Positions 1-8,135 are shown, numbered from the stretch's first letter. The stretch: 32,437 nt of DNA from Thermoplasmata archaeon (GCA_021817225.1 JAKAVR010000020.1:1-32437); one strand, 5' to 3'. Translations and numbers: made by a program. The notes: generated by a model not told the origin, from the sequence alone.

Positions 1-86
1 TCCTTCTTTGAGAGTATGATTACTGACTTTGGCGCAAAACTTGACAATGCCCATCCCATCCCGACGCGCTGCCGTCTGGGAAGGGC

Positions 87-665
87 ATGGCATTACTGCT
101 TCAAAAACTTTACGATTGGTGCACTAGACAATATCCGTTCTCTACAAATGTATCGCAGGCAGTTGTCTCCAGTGCCAACCATAACCGTTCCACTCTTTCC
201 CTTTCCCTACAAAACGGAAATATCTACTTTGATGCAGGCCCAAACCAAAATCTGAGCTACCTCTACGTTAGGTTTGACCTAATCTTAACTGGACATTTCA
301 CCACCGGTCTGCATCCCAACTCCACGACAATATTCTACAATGCTCAGGCACTCAAGAATCAGAGTATTGAGACCCTTCTTGCATATGTAACACCACCCCA
401 GCAGGTATCTAATTTGTCAACCTATAATTTGTGGATATTCAACAACGTCAATGGTGCAAGCAGTGTCAATGCCACCGCGGCATTGCTAAACGAGAACAGC
501 AGTCTGCCGTCGTACAATTTTTCCATCTCGATCAACATGATAATTTTCATAAATTTGTGGTACCCGGACAGCACTCATACTTTTGATTTTGGCGCACAAG
601 TGAACGGATTTGGCATACCTGTCGTTGCAAGTGTCTCAATGTCGATAGTGGAACTTGGCAATTAG
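87..665 (+). CDS. Hypothetical Asn/Ser/Thr-rich, probably extracellular protein
   Basis: I do not recognise this 192-aa protein. It is dominated by short hydrophobic beta-like stretches with many N-x-S/T sequons (NHNRS, NLSY, NSTT, NQSI, NLST, NATA, NFSI), a composition typical of glycosylated archaeal surface proteins. No clear signal peptide or anchor is visible at the annotated ATG. The frame is open back only to about position 45, so the true start could be a non-ATG codon slightly upstream, or the N-terminus may be lost. The protein at 1243-2010 has the same flavour but does have a membrane anchor. Function unknown; an extracellular location is inferred from composition only. Confidence 0.5.
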   Translation: MALLLQKLYDWCTRQYPFSTNVSQAVVSSANHNRSTLSLSLQNGNIYFDAGPNQNLSYLYVRFDLILTGHFTTGLHPNSTTIFYNAQALKNQSIETLLAYVTPPQQVSNLSTYNLWIFNNVNGASSVNATAALLNENSSLPSYNFSISINMIIFINLWYPDSTHTFDFGAQVNGFGIPVVASVSMSIVELGN

Positions 666-695
666 ACATGGAGTGAAATCGAGGAGGAAAGAAGA

Positions 696-863
696 ATGAA
701 TCGCAACCACATCAGGATAGACAGTGGGTTTTCGGAAAGGCATGAAGAAATAACGTGCGCGTACAAAAGGAGAGTTAACAATAGAACGGTGTCACACAAG
801 GTTCGTGCAGTTGAGTCAGTTCCTCACTGTGTCGCATCTTCCACTGGCAAACATTTTCCATAG
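696..863 (+). CDS. Possible 55-aa small ORF with strong ribosome-binding site
   Basis: An ATG at 696 is preceded by GAGGAGGAAAG at a suitable spacing, the best Shine-Dalgarno match in this part of the window. The frame gives a basic 55-residue peptide with two Cys (starts MNRNHIRIDSG, ends GKHFP). It follows the surface-protein ORF by 30 nt and could be co-transcribed with it. No family is recognised and codon use is not diagnostic, so this could be a chance ORF. Confidence 0.25.
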   Translation: MNRNHIRIDSGFSERHEEITCAYKRRVNNRTVSHKVRAVESVPHCVASSTGKHFP

Positions 864-973
864 TACCTCACGGTGCTATATTCCGGCTTTGTCTCTTTTT
901 AATCATACACAGCGTCGCTCGAACAGTTCTGTGCGTCAAGCTGCATATCCAAGAATCGACTCATATGTGACGG

Positions 974-1002
974 CAAGCCTCGCGGCAATTAAGCGAGGCT
1001 TG
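974..1002. repeat. Perfect 10-bp inverted repeat (hairpin)
   Basis: CAAGCCTCGC and GCGAGGCTTG are exact reverse complements separated by a 9-nt loop. The repeat lies in the roughly 380-bp gap between the small ORF and the anchored surface protein. No T-run follows closely enough to call it an intrinsic terminator; it may be an RNA-processing or protein-binding element. The rest of the gap shows no supported gene. Confidence 0.55.
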
Positions 1003-1242
1003 ATTGTGTTGTCCTCCGCCCGATTCGGTCCCGTACGATATTGTCAAGCGCCAGCGATGAGAAAGACCGGTCGAAATGACAGGCACTAATGAACCAGGCC
1101 CGACATTTTTGCCATGCAGTAAATCCGTTTGTTCTGACTGGATGTGCACGAACGCGCATCCGTTGGAATTGAAACTTTTAAGCCAGCCCAAATCATATCC
1201 CTCCCTCAGACAAAACGAATTTGTGGGGAACAGTCAAGTCAA

Positions 1243-2010
1243 GTGAGAATATTGAAGCTGTTTAGGAACAGACATCAAGTCCTGCTTGCTTTCTTGGTGG
1301 TAATAGTATCATTGCTCTTGATTTTCTTGTTCATATTCCGGCCCCTGCTTGCTGGACCAACTTTTGCGGTGGCCAACAATTCTGTTTCGGGAACTTATTA
1401 TTGGAATACAAGTTCGTCAAACAATCCCCTCCCGAGCATTGGAGTAATCAGTTACATCAACGAGACACATGCGTTTTCATCCCAAATCATCTCCTCACAG
1501 CTATCCTTTATCCTTCTAGGGGAAGGAGCAAATCAGGGTAATCTGATACTAAACACTGATGGCTCATATATTTTCACCGGGAATGTCAGCGGAGTCATGA
1601 AGGCGAATCTGACTCCCAGCGCAATCAGAATCAGCGTTAATGACAGCGGGCCCGGAATGGGGTCGATAATAGGTGTGGAATTTGTCAACAGCTCCTCGAA
1701 TAACAATGGTCTCTTCTATCCAGTCAACGGATTCAACATGTCTAATCCCCCAGATATTTTCACCGACTCCTTTCCCTTCTCGGCAGGCTGGAATATCCAG
1801 AAACCGGATTCTGTTCAAAGAAATGCCAACGGGGGTGCGTTTTCATTCAGGGCACTGTTCATACTGTCCTACATTCTGACTTCAAGAGTCACACTGCCGA
1901 ATTATTTTGCATTTGATGTTATGCTACTGGGGTTGAATGAAAATGTGAGTTGTTCAATTAACCTGCACCTTGATGCCTACCCACCTCTGGCAGCTTCAAC
2001 CACGGGATAG
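1243..2010 (+). CDS. Membrane-anchored extracellular protein, unknown function
   Basis: The ORF track opens at 1144, but the GTG at 1243 is a better start. It places a short basic segment (VRILKLFRNRHQ) directly before one strong transmembrane helix (VLLAFLVVIVSLLLIFLFIF), a type II/uncleaved signal-anchor arrangement, giving about 255 aa. The remainder is a predicted extracytoplasmic domain rich in Asn, Ser, Thr and aromatic residues with several N-x-S/T sequons (NNSVS, NTSSS, NVSG, NLTP, NSSS, NMSN). A TTTTAAG box near 1176 could serve as promoter. No catalytic motif is visible. It resembles the 87-665 product in style, but I cannot show homology by eye. It may be a surface adhesin or pilin-like protein. 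Confidence 0.6.
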   Translation: MRILKLFRNRHQVLLAFLVVIVSLLLIFLFIFRPLLAGPTFAVANNSVSGTYYWNTSSSNNPLPSIGVISYINETHAFSSQIISSQLSFILLGEGANQGNLILNTDGSYIFTGNVSGVMKANLTPSAIRISVNDSGPGMGSIIGVEFVNSSSNNNGLFYPVNGFNMSNPPDIFTDSFPFSAGWNIQKPDSVQRNANGGAFSFRALFILSYILTSRVTLPNYFAFDVMLLGLNENVSCSINLHLDAYPPLAASTTG

Positions 2011-2301
2011 TCGACGAGTTATGCAGACGTTTAGGGTTCAAGTCCCATTGCATTCATTTGCGTTTTTGTCGGAGCTGTCACCGGCCTCCTGAAGAATGCA
2101 GTCTCGATCGCATTGCCGTGCTTTGAGGTTTAAGGGCTATTGGCCCAAGATGTCGAATTATGACGAATGTAATGTGCCTATGAACGTCTCAGACTCCAAC
2201 TGAGGCATTCGGGGACGCAAGGCAGCCGTCAATCTGCATGAGCAAATGACGAAGTTCGGGCCAAATCAAGCTTTAAGCCATGCCAGGACATTGAGTTTGC
2301 A

Positions 2302-2709
2302 ATGACAGCACGATCATCAATATCTGAGTCCGCCAGCTTGTACAGCCCTCCTTCTGATGTTCTCGTTGTCACCACTCCATACCTGCCAGGATATCGCGTA
2401 ACAAAAGTAATTGGCAATACATTCGGCTTGATAGTGCGTTCGCGCGGCCTGGGCCAGAACATATGGGCATTCTTCAGAAGCTGGGGTGGCGGAGAGATCA
2501 AGGTGTACACCAACCTTCTTGCCCAGGTGCGCCATCAGGCCATTGAGCGTCTTTGCGAACACGCAAAGGGTCTTGGCGCAAACGCCGTCCTTTCCCTTGG
2601 ATTCGACACATCTGAAATAGGATCCGTGATGACTGAGGTTCTGGCATTTGGTACAGCTGTGGTCGTGGAGCCGGACACCGCGTCCCCGCAACCTGTGTCT
2701 CTACGGTGA
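2302..2709 (+). CDS. YbjQ/UPF0145 (DUF74) family protein
   Basis: This 135-aa protein matches the YbjQ family, small oligomeric proteins of unclear role often labelled putative heavy-metal-binding. Family hallmarks visible are the opening strand VVTTPYLPGYRVTKVIGNTFGLIVRSRGLGQNI, the central helix RHQAIERLCEHAKGLGANAVLSLGFDTSEI, and the final MTEVLAFGTAVVVE strand. Typical members are about 105 aa; here there are about 20 extra Ser-rich residues at the N-terminus, so translation may start later. Neighbours are unrelated and both flanks are non-coding, so context does not refine the function. Family assignment is confident; biochemical role is not established. Confidence 0.85.
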   Translation: MTARSSISESASLYSPPSDVLVVTTPYLPGYRVTKVIGNTFGLIVRSRGLGQNIWAFFRSWGGGEIKVYTNLLAQVRHQAIERLCEHAKGLGANAVLSLGFDTSEIGSVMTEVLAFGTAVVVEPDTASPQPVSLR

Positions 2710-2919
2710 TGGGCAATTGGAACAAGCTCTATGAATGTCGTCCATGAGAATGGCCTGAGTTGGCCAGGAAGATTGAGCCACGACATGTAATATTGTAATT
2801 GTGATTCAGACAACTTCTGCCGCTACCAGGTATTTGGCATATGTTTTATCTGTCAGTGCCTCATATTTCTTTGACTGGGAAGCGGTGAATTCTTCTCATT
2901 TCACAGGGATGGAAGAAGC

Positions 2920-3072
2920 ATGCGAATTCTGAAACTGAGACTACTCACTATGGGTTGCATTATCGCAGCTCTCGGGGTAATTCTGAGTGTAACAAGGGGT
3001 CTTTCCGTCCCAATTGAAGTACTCGTCGGGGCCGGGCTTGTGCTCTTCATTGCGGGATTACTGATGAAATAG
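2920..3072 (+). CDS. 50-aa two-helix membrane protein
   Basis: This ORF is below the track's length limit. It begins ATG at 2920 (MRILKLRLLTMG) and ends TAG at 3070-3072. The N-terminus is basic, followed by two hydrophobic segments (MGCIIAALGVILSV and VLVGAGLVLFIAGLLMK) separated by a short turn containing an Arg and a Glu. That is a typical small hairpin membrane protein. GGATGGAAGAAG upstream may be a weak ribosome-binding site. No family recognised. The 3073-3457 stretch after it has no supported gene. Confidence 0.5.
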   Translation: MRILKLRLLTMGCIIAALGVILSVTRGLSVPIEVLVGAGLVLFIAGLLMK

Positions 3073-3457
3073 TCTCCGTGCACGCACCGCTTTCCTGAAC
3101 TGACTTCGAATGCGGGCCGTCTGAACCTGTTTGCACAAGCAGTTTTCTGATTCCGTCCTCCTCATTCAACGCATTCATTGAAATCGTGAATTCACGCAAC
3201 TCGGACTATTCTGAATCATTCACTTAATAGAACCAGAGCGGTTACCCTGTGCAACTGCCTTCCATCCCAGACACCAGGCAGTCGTTGCCTCAATCCCTGT
3301 CTTTGTAACGAGGCGCTGAGAATTTCACCGTTTCGAATATGTATGATTCGGAATTTCATGAGAAAATGATCGCCATGGGGGAAAAATCCTGTCCCATGGC
3401 AGACTCCCTGCATGAGCTGTCTATAGACTTGTCTGCATAAGTCAGAACATACGAGCT

Positions 3458-3867
3458 GTGGGCAGCTTGCGACTCGACAGACTTATTGGAATAGGTGTTG
3501 TATTCTGTTAATGGTCTTCTTTGTACCTTTTGCCGCCCTTCCCGGATACGTGCAGCATGGTGAGACCCTCTTTTCGGCATTCTCAACCGCAGTCGTAAAT
3601 CTGCCTCACACGCAGGATACAGGAACGGCCAGCGAAGTAGCCGGCGCACTGACTGTTGTGATAACTTGACCTGTGACTATACCTGCGGGCTGCATGGGCA
3701 TAAATCCGCTCGGATCCGGTGTACTTGGCGTCTGTGGCATGGGAATGCTGACGGCTGCCCCCTACCTGACAGGCCAGTTGTCGTCCTGTTCGGCTTCCAA
3801 CTTCGACTTGGGATTTTACTTCATCTGGGTCCTTTCGATCGCCGAACTGGCGGCAACGACCAAGTGA
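3458..3867 (+). pseudogene. Decayed paralog of the four-helix membrane protein at 10519-10998
   Basis: Translating in pieces recovers nearly the whole length of the intact paralog. The GTG at 3458 gives VGSLRLDRLIGIGVVF, aligning with VDNLQAGRVAGTAAGVI of the paralog, which also starts with GTG. After a frameshift near 3505 the frame continues LLMVFFVPFAALPGYVQHGETLFSAFSTAVVNLP (paralog LLAAFLIPFGSIPGFVQQGSTLYSAFSSATLSLP). An in-frame TGA sits at 3667-3669, and the same frame resumes as NPLGSGVLGVCGMGMLTAAPYL (paralog FPLGSGVLGISGMTLLTAFPFI). The copy ends at TGA 3865-3867. Two independent lesions argue for a pseudogene rather than recoding. Confidence 0.8.
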
Positions 3868-3924
3868 AATGGCGGTGCCTTTGGGCGGCGCCGGGTCAGG
3901 GCAGCGGCTGCTGTGCCGGCAGGT

Positions 3925-4770
3925 TCACCGGTGGCGGGATTTCGGTCTTCCCAGGCTGTTCAGCTCATCAAATGTCATTACATTTCTCGTGAGCGTCTCG
4001 TAAGTGCCTATCTCCAGCACCTCTGTTGCAGCAATTTTCAGATGTGAAAGGGCTATGTACGCCCCGCTTGGACCGAAGCTCACCCTGGCGACTCCAAGTC
4101 TCTCGAGCTCATCAATCGGCGGCAGCTCTCTCCTTATCATCACGTTTACGGGACAATCCAGAGCATCCACGAATTTTGAGATGGAATAGGCATCCATGAG
4201 TCCCATGGGATATACACAGTCTGCCCCCGCGTCCCTGTATGCCACCGCCCTTCGGACTGCCTCCTCAAACCTGGCATCATCGTCCCCTTTCGCATACCTG
4301 AGCGCATCTGTCCTTCCGTTCACAACCAGGGGCACACCTGCTTCCCTTCCCGCCTCTATGGCCGCTTTTATCCTTTCTGTCTGTTTCTCCAGCGGAAGCA
4401 GCTTACGTGTGCCGTGGACAAAGTCCTCTATGTTTATGCCAACAGCCCCTGCCTTTAGCACGTCATGGACCGTCCTCTTGACTTCAGCTGCCGTCTTTCC
4501 AAATCCCCCCACTATGTCCGCGCTCAGGGGGACACTTATGATGCGCGCAATCCTCCGCACGGCCAAGGCAAGTTCCTTCCTGTCGATGAATTCACCATCG
4601 GGGTAGCCGAGCGACACCATCATCGCAGAACTTGAAGTTGCAATGGCTGGAAAACCGGTTTCCTCGAATATCCTGGCGCTGACAGCATCCCAGGCATTTG
4701 GCAGTATCAGTATGTGTTTGCCGTGATGCAGTTTGCGAAACAACTCAGCCTTGCTTCTCTGGGACGACAT
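3925..4770 (-). CDS. Isocitrate lyase/PEP mutase superfamily enzyme (methylisocitrate lyase-like)
   Basis: This 281-aa protein belongs to the ICL/PEPM TIM-barrel superfamily, which makes or breaks C-C or C-P bonds next to a carboxylate using Mg2+. Visible hallmarks are LILPNAWDAVSARIFEETGFPAIATSS at the N-terminus, the metal-binding strand VPLSADIVGGFG, GAVGINIEDF, and PLVVNGRTDALRYAKGDDDARFEEAVRRAVAYRDAGADCVYPMG. The canonical KKCGH loop of true isocitrate/methylisocitrate lyases is not visible, so this is probably the PEP_mutase-type subgroup (PF13714-like) with unassigned substrate; oxaloacetate hydrolase- or carboxyvinyl-phosphonate mutase-like chemistry is possible. A TTTAATAA box about 27 nt before the ATG implies a leaderless transcript. 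Confidence 0.85.
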   Translation of the reverse strand: MSSQRSKAELFRKLHHGKHILILPNAWDAVSARIFEETGFPAIATSSSAMMVSLGYPDGEFIDRKELALAVRRIARIISVPLSADIVGGFGKTAAEVKRTVHDVLKAGAVGINIEDFVHGTRKLLPLEKQTERIKAAIEAGREAGVPLVVNGRTDALRYAKGDDDARFEEAVRRAVAYRDAGADCVYPMGLMDAYSISKFVDALDCPVNVMIRRELPPIDELERLGVARVSFGPSGAYIALSHLKIAATEVLEIGTYETLTRNVMTFDELNSLGRPKSRHR

Positions 4771-4771
4771 T

Positions 4772-4803
4772 CAGTGCACAAAATGCACAGGCATTATTAA
4801 ACA
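4772..4803 (-). promoter_or_regulatory. TATA box and dyad upstream of the ICL/PEPM-family gene
   Basis: On the minus strand GTTTAATAATGC is centred about 27 nt before the ATG at 4770, the spacing expected for archaeal leaderless initiation. Between box and start lies the short dyad GTGCA-CAAAA-TGCAC, a possible operator. Confidence 0.5.
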
Positions 4804-5210
4804 GTTCGATGTCCTCGTGCATCGCGGGAGCAATAAGGGCGCTGTCTTCCCTTCCAAATCCAGCATATGGAGAGCAGAGTCTTGGCACCATCCTGCCTGC
4901 ACCCCGCCTTCTCTTCCCCGCCAGTGGCGCCGAAAGCGTCGAATCTTGAAATCTTGGAAATCTGGAGCATCCTGGCAAGAACATCAAACGATTAAGATTC
5001 TAATGTGGCTTGTCGGCAGTTCACCTCATGCGGTAACCGGGCACCGCATCGGACAGTTGCGTGATATTGCCTGTTTTTCTGTTTTTATACCGTATGCATC
5101 ATATGTTCGGCATTTCTTATATCTGGAACTGCAGGCTAAGGAGAGATCGGTGTCAGTAAACGCAAGTACTGAGTAAAAGCATAGGGAGCACTTCCACGAA
5201 GCATCGCCTC
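4804..5210. other. Intergenic gap without supported gene
   Basis: This gap of about 400 bp lies between the divergent ICL/PEPM gene and the alcohol dehydrogenase. The ORFs in the track here (80 and 147 aa) have unlikely composition and overlap real genes in other frames. A TTCTTATATC sequence near 5115-5124 is a possible TATA box for the dehydrogenase and would give a leader of about 60 nt. Nothing else was identified. Confidence 0.4.
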
Positions 5211-6263
5211 ATGAAGGCATTTGTGATGCGCACGGTCGGAGAGGTTGGAATGACCGAGAAAATCATACCAACTCTTGGACCGGATGATGCTCTTGTCAGG
5301 ACGACGGTGGCGATGATATGCACATCCGATTCACATACTGTTCGTGGTTCCATCGGTCCCAGAGTGAACATGACGCTTGGTCATGAGGCAGTCGGGATAG
5401 TGAGCGATGTGGGCTCCAACGTGAAGCTCTTCAAACCGGGGGACAGGGTTGTAGTAGGGGCTATTACACCGGACTGGTTTGATCCGGCATCGCAGGATGG
5501 ACATTCCTCGCAGGCAGATGCACCGCTTGGCGGCTGGAAGTTCTCCAACACCAAGGATGGCGTATTCGCCGAATATTTCCATGTCAATCAGGCAGATGCA
5601 AACATGGCCAGAATTCCAGATTCAGTCCAGGACGAGGCGGCTGTGTACTGTGCAGACATGATGTCTACTGGCTTCATGGGTGCAGAGAATGCACATATTC
5701 CGACAGGAGGGACGATAGCCATTTTCGGCCAGGGACCGGTTGGACTGATGGCCACCGCTGGAGCGAGGCTCAGGGGCGCAGGGTTGATAATTGCGGTAGA
5801 GAACGTGCCCGCAAGGCAGGAACTGGCAAAATACTACGGCGCAGACTTCGTTATTGATCACACAATGGAGAACGTTGTAAGGAAGATCATGGAAATCACA
5901 GATGGAGAAGGCGTCGATTCATCAATCGAGGCTACCGGCTCCGATACCGCTTTCCAGAACTGCATCAAGGTGACGAAGCCGGGAGGTTTCGTATCTGGCA
6001 TAGGTTACCACGGAGACGGGGAATTCGTTCATATTCCAAGGACAGACTGGGGTGTTGGAATGGCGGAAAAGACAATTGTCACCGGTCTCTGCCCTGGTGG
6101 GAGGCTCAGAATGGAGAGGCTGCTCAGGATACTCGAGATGAAGAGAATAGACCCGACAAAAATGACGACTCACAAATTCCACTTCGATGAAATGGAGAAA
6201 GCATTCGAGATTATGGACAAGAAGCTTGATGGGGTAATAAAAGCGCTCATTTTCTTTCAATGA
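5211..6263 (+). CDS. Zinc-dependent NAD(P) alcohol dehydrogenase (TbADH-like)
   Basis: This 350-aa medium-chain dehydrogenase oxidises alcohols or reduces ketones/aldehydes. The catalytic zinc ligands fall where Thermoanaerobacter brockii-type ADH has Cys37/His59/Asp150: C37 in VAMICTSDSH, H58-E59 in TLGHEAVG and D149 in YCADMMSTGF. The Rossmann motif IFGQGPVGLMA (about 171-181) follows. The four-Cys structural zinc lobe of horse-liver-type enzymes is absent, as in the brockii type. An acidic residue after the second strand (IIAVENVPAR) suggests possible NAD preference, but this is not decisive. No ribosome-binding site precedes the ATG. It stands alone, followed by a separately promoted methyltransferase. 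Physiological substrate unknown. Confidence 0.9.
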   Translation: MKAFVMRTVGEVGMTEKIIPTLGPDDALVRTTVAMICTSDSHTVRGSIGPRVNMTLGHEAVGIVSDVGSNVKLFKPGDRVVVGAITPDWFDPASQDGHSSQADAPLGGWKFSNTKDGVFAEYFHVNQADANMARIPDSVQDEAAVYCADMMSTGFMGAENAHIPTGGTIAIFGQGPVGLMATAGARLRGAGLIIAVENVPARQELAKYYGADFVIDHTMENVVRKIMEITDGEGVDSSIEATGSDTAFQNCIKVTKPGGFVSGIGYHGDGEFVHIPRTDWGVGMAEKTIVTGLCPGGRLRMERLLRILEMKRIDPTKMTTHKFHFDEMEKAFEIMDKKLDGVIKALIFFQ

Positions 6264-6315
6264 ACCCATCTCTTCTCATTCGGGCAACATGTTTCCCGGA
6301 AGCAGGTTCGGCGGG

Positions 6316-6323
6316 ATATTATA
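6316..6323 (+). promoter_or_regulatory. TATA box of the methyltransferase gene
   Basis: ATATTATA is centred about 26 nt upstream of the ATG at 6346, with no ribosome-binding site. This fits a leaderless transcript and supports ATG 6346 as the start. Confidence 0.55.
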
Positions 6324-6345
6324 GCTTCCACCCATTGAGTCAATT

Positions 6346-7083
6346 ATGGGCAAACGAGAATCGCGGAATCTTCTCTACTCCGACCTTGCGGAGTACTACG
6401 ATGCCATCTACAACTGGAAAGACTATTCCTCAGAAGTGCATTTTATCAAGAAGCTTATCGCCTCAAGCAAGAAATCAGTCGGCAACGAGCTCCTAGACGT
6501 CGGCTGTGGAACAGGAAGGCATGTTGCACTCCTCGCGGACAGTTTCAAATGCACAGGGCTGGACCTGAGTGACGAGATGCTCCGTATCGCCAGAAGGAAT
6601 GTGAAGGGCGCGAAGTTCGTCAAGGGAAACATGTTTGGCTTCGAACTCCACAAGAAGTTTGACGTTATTCTATGTCTTTTCAGCGCCATTGCCTATGCTA
6701 AGACGGACGAGCAGTTGAAGGGAACACTGTCCTCATTTTCAAGCCACCTCAGGGATGGAGGGATGGTCATAATTCAGCCGTGGATTCAGAAGTCGAAGTG
6801 GAAGAAGGGGCACATAGCAATGGAGACATTTGATTCAGGGAACGTCAAGATAGCAAGGGCATCATACAGTGGAGGCACCCCCAGGCTCTCAACCTTCAGG
6901 ATGGAATACATTATCGCCGAGAAGGGCAAAGGGATAAGGCATGTGGTGGAGGAAGACGCATTCCCCTACTTCCAACGTGCGAAATATGAAAGGATAATGA
7001 GGAAACTTGGGCTGCGACCCAGGTTTGTCACCAACAAGCTCTTTGGCGACAGGGGCCTCCTCGTAGGGATCAAGGATTCATAG
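6346..7083 (+). CDS. Class I SAM-dependent methyltransferase
   Basis: This 245-aa protein has a seven-strand Rossmann methyltransferase core. The SAM-binding motif I LLDVGCGTGRHVALLA is near residue 49, the acidic end of strand 2 is CTGLDLSDEMLRIARRN, a motif II-like VKGNMF follows, and strand 4 is FDVILCLFSAIAYA. The N-terminus (YSDLAEYYDAIYNWKDYSSEV) is typical of small-molecule N- or C-methyltransferases related to glycine/sarcosine and aminosugar N-methyltransferases. The C-terminal half carries a basic lid region. The substrate cannot be inferred; neighbours (ADH upstream, heme-A-synthase-like protein downstream) are separately promoted. Confidence 0.85.
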   Translation: MGKRESRNLLYSDLAEYYDAIYNWKDYSSEVHFIKKLIASSKKSVGNELLDVGCGTGRHVALLADSFKCTGLDLSDEMLRIARRNVKGAKFVKGNMFGFELHKKFDVILCLFSAIAYAKTDEQLKGTLSSFSSHLRDGGMVIIQPWIQKSKWKKGHIAMETFDSGNVKIARASYSGGTPRLSTFRMEYIIAEKGKGIRHVVEEDAFPYFQRAKYERIMRKLGLRPRFVTNKLFGDRGLLVGIKDS

Positions 7084-7177
7084 AACATGGACTGTTCACC
7101 GGTAACAGCAAGGTTGAGTTTCCTCTTGTCTGAGATGCAGATGCTTTGGCGATGGAATGAGATGAAGCTCGGAACTG

Positions 7178-7185
7178 TTTTTAAA
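7178..7185 (+). promoter_or_regulatory. TATA box of the CtaA-like gene at 7206
   Basis: TTTTTAAA is centred about 25 nt before ATG 7206, consistent with leaderless transcription. Confidence 0.55.
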
Positions 7186-7205
7186 CTAGAAGCAAATCAG
7201 ACATC

Positions 7206-7655
7206 ATGGTCTCCGATAGGAAGACGGTGATTGTGCTGGGACTTCTTGTCCTGGTGGAATACACGCTGGGAGCGCTTGTCACATTCAGCGATCCATTGGA
7301 TGCAGGTTTCAGTTTGTCCTCCTTCCCGACGACATATCCTGCCTATCTTCCACTCGTCCACAGGCTTTTCTCCATAGTGCTCATAGCAGCATGGATAGTC
7401 CTTCCGGTGTCGCTGAAGGGCTCAAGGGCTTTTGTGTTGTCGCACATCACCCTCGGGCTGATAGTGTTACAGGCAATCATCGGAATATTCATTCCCTATA
7501 CACAGGGAAACCCGGTCAACAACTACATCGTGATAGTCCATTTCTCTGTCAGCGGGCTTATCATCGCTGCTGCGGGGTTCACAGTGGTGCTTGCTTGGCT
7601 TGCCGACCGTCCCGATGGAAGGCAAACAGTGCGTAAGCCGTCAGTAGAGAACTGA
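7206..7655 (+). CDS. Half-size CtaA/Cox15-like heme A synthase family membrane protein
   Basis: This 149-aa protein has four predicted helices. Helix 2 starts with PLVHRLFSIVLIA and helix 4 with VIVHFSVSGLIIAA, resembling the His-bearing helices (HR and H motifs) that bind heme in CtaA/Cox15. Helix 3 has SHITLGLIVLQAIIGIFIP, which resembles the family's LGxxVxLQxxLGG pattern. The usual protein has eight helices formed by two four-helix repeats; half-size forms are known in archaea such as Aeropyrum. The paired extracytoplasmic Cys of bacterial CtaA is absent. A second half-size protein lies convergently and overlaps this 3' end by 77 nt. A role in heme A or oxidase assembly is inferred. Confidence 0.65.
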   Translation: MVSDRKTVIVLGLLVLVEYTLGALVTFSDPLDAGFSLSSFPTTYPAYLPLVHRLFSIVLIAAWIVLPVSLKGSRAFVLSHITLGLIVLQAIIGIFIPYTQGNPVNNYIVIVHFSVSGLIIAAAGFTVVLAWLADRPDGRQTVRKPSVEN

Positions 7656-8046
7656 CAAGCATAAGAACACCGGCGTTTCCTTCATGCAATATGACATTTA
7701 CAGGATGATCCTGGCTGTAAATCGTGATGCCCCCGAGCACGGCCTGCAGGAGGAGCAGGACAAAGGCAGCAATAGAGAGCCACAGGAGGTTCATACCCTC
7801 TCGTCCGCCTGCATGGTTGAGAACGAGCTTCAGCAGGACCACAACTAAGTTGATTATGAACACCACAATCAGAACGATCGCCCATAATCTGTGAATCTCC
7901 TCCAGCACTCCAGGCCAAGTGAATACTATTGTTGAGTATGGGAAATCGTTGTAGCCGGGGTCGAGGAATACAACCATCGAGGCTATAACAAACTCAATCC
8001 AGGTTACGACCGTTACCAGAATGGCCGTCAGTTTGTAAGATTCCAT
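7579..8046 (-). CDS. Second half-size CtaA/Cox15-like membrane protein
   Basis: Four helices are predicted, with GVLEEIHRLWAIVLIVVFI (helix 2, HR motif), LLLLQAVLGGITIY (helix 3) and VNVILHEGNAGVLMLVSSLL (helix 4, His). The motif layout matches the convergent neighbour at 7206-7655, so together they could form the eight-helix equivalent of a full CtaA. The track starts at 8073, but GGTAAAATAG around 8078-8087 looks like the TATA box, which places transcription start near 8056. The second Met (8046, MESYKLTAILV) is therefore preferred. The last 77 nt overlap the opposite gene's 3' end, so the C-terminal tails are encoded antisense to each other. Heme A synthesis is inferred. Confidence 0.6.
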   Translation of the reverse strand: MESYKLTAILVTVVTWIEFVIASMVVFLDPGYNDFPYSTIVFTWPGVLEEIHRLWAIVLIVVFIINLVVVLLKLVLNHAGGREGMNLLWLSIAAFVLLLLQAVLGGITIYSQDHPVNVILHEGNAGVLMLVSSLLTAYALFAFHRDGRQAKQAPL

Positions 8047-8135
8047 CCGAGTCGTTACGAACAGCCACCTCATCTATTTTACCGTTGCTGCCGACACGTA
8101 GAAAGATGCAGCCCCGATCTGGCGGGGAGTTCACA

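Noticed and set aside
2032-2046. tRNA T-arm-like string AGGGTTCAAGTCCC
   Set aside because: Only three stem pairs form around the TTCAAGT loop, and no anticodon, D arm or matching acceptor stem exists nearby; treated as chance similarity.
3667-3669. TGA in the four-helix paralog as possible selenocysteine recoding
   Set aside because: A separate frameshift near 3505 and no SECIS-like hairpin recognised; the intact paralog has no Cys at this position.
4733-5176. 147-aa plus-strand ORF over the ICL/PEPM gene start and the following gap
   Set aside because: Begins antisense to a confident gene, has no family features, and its composition is unlike neighbouring proteins.
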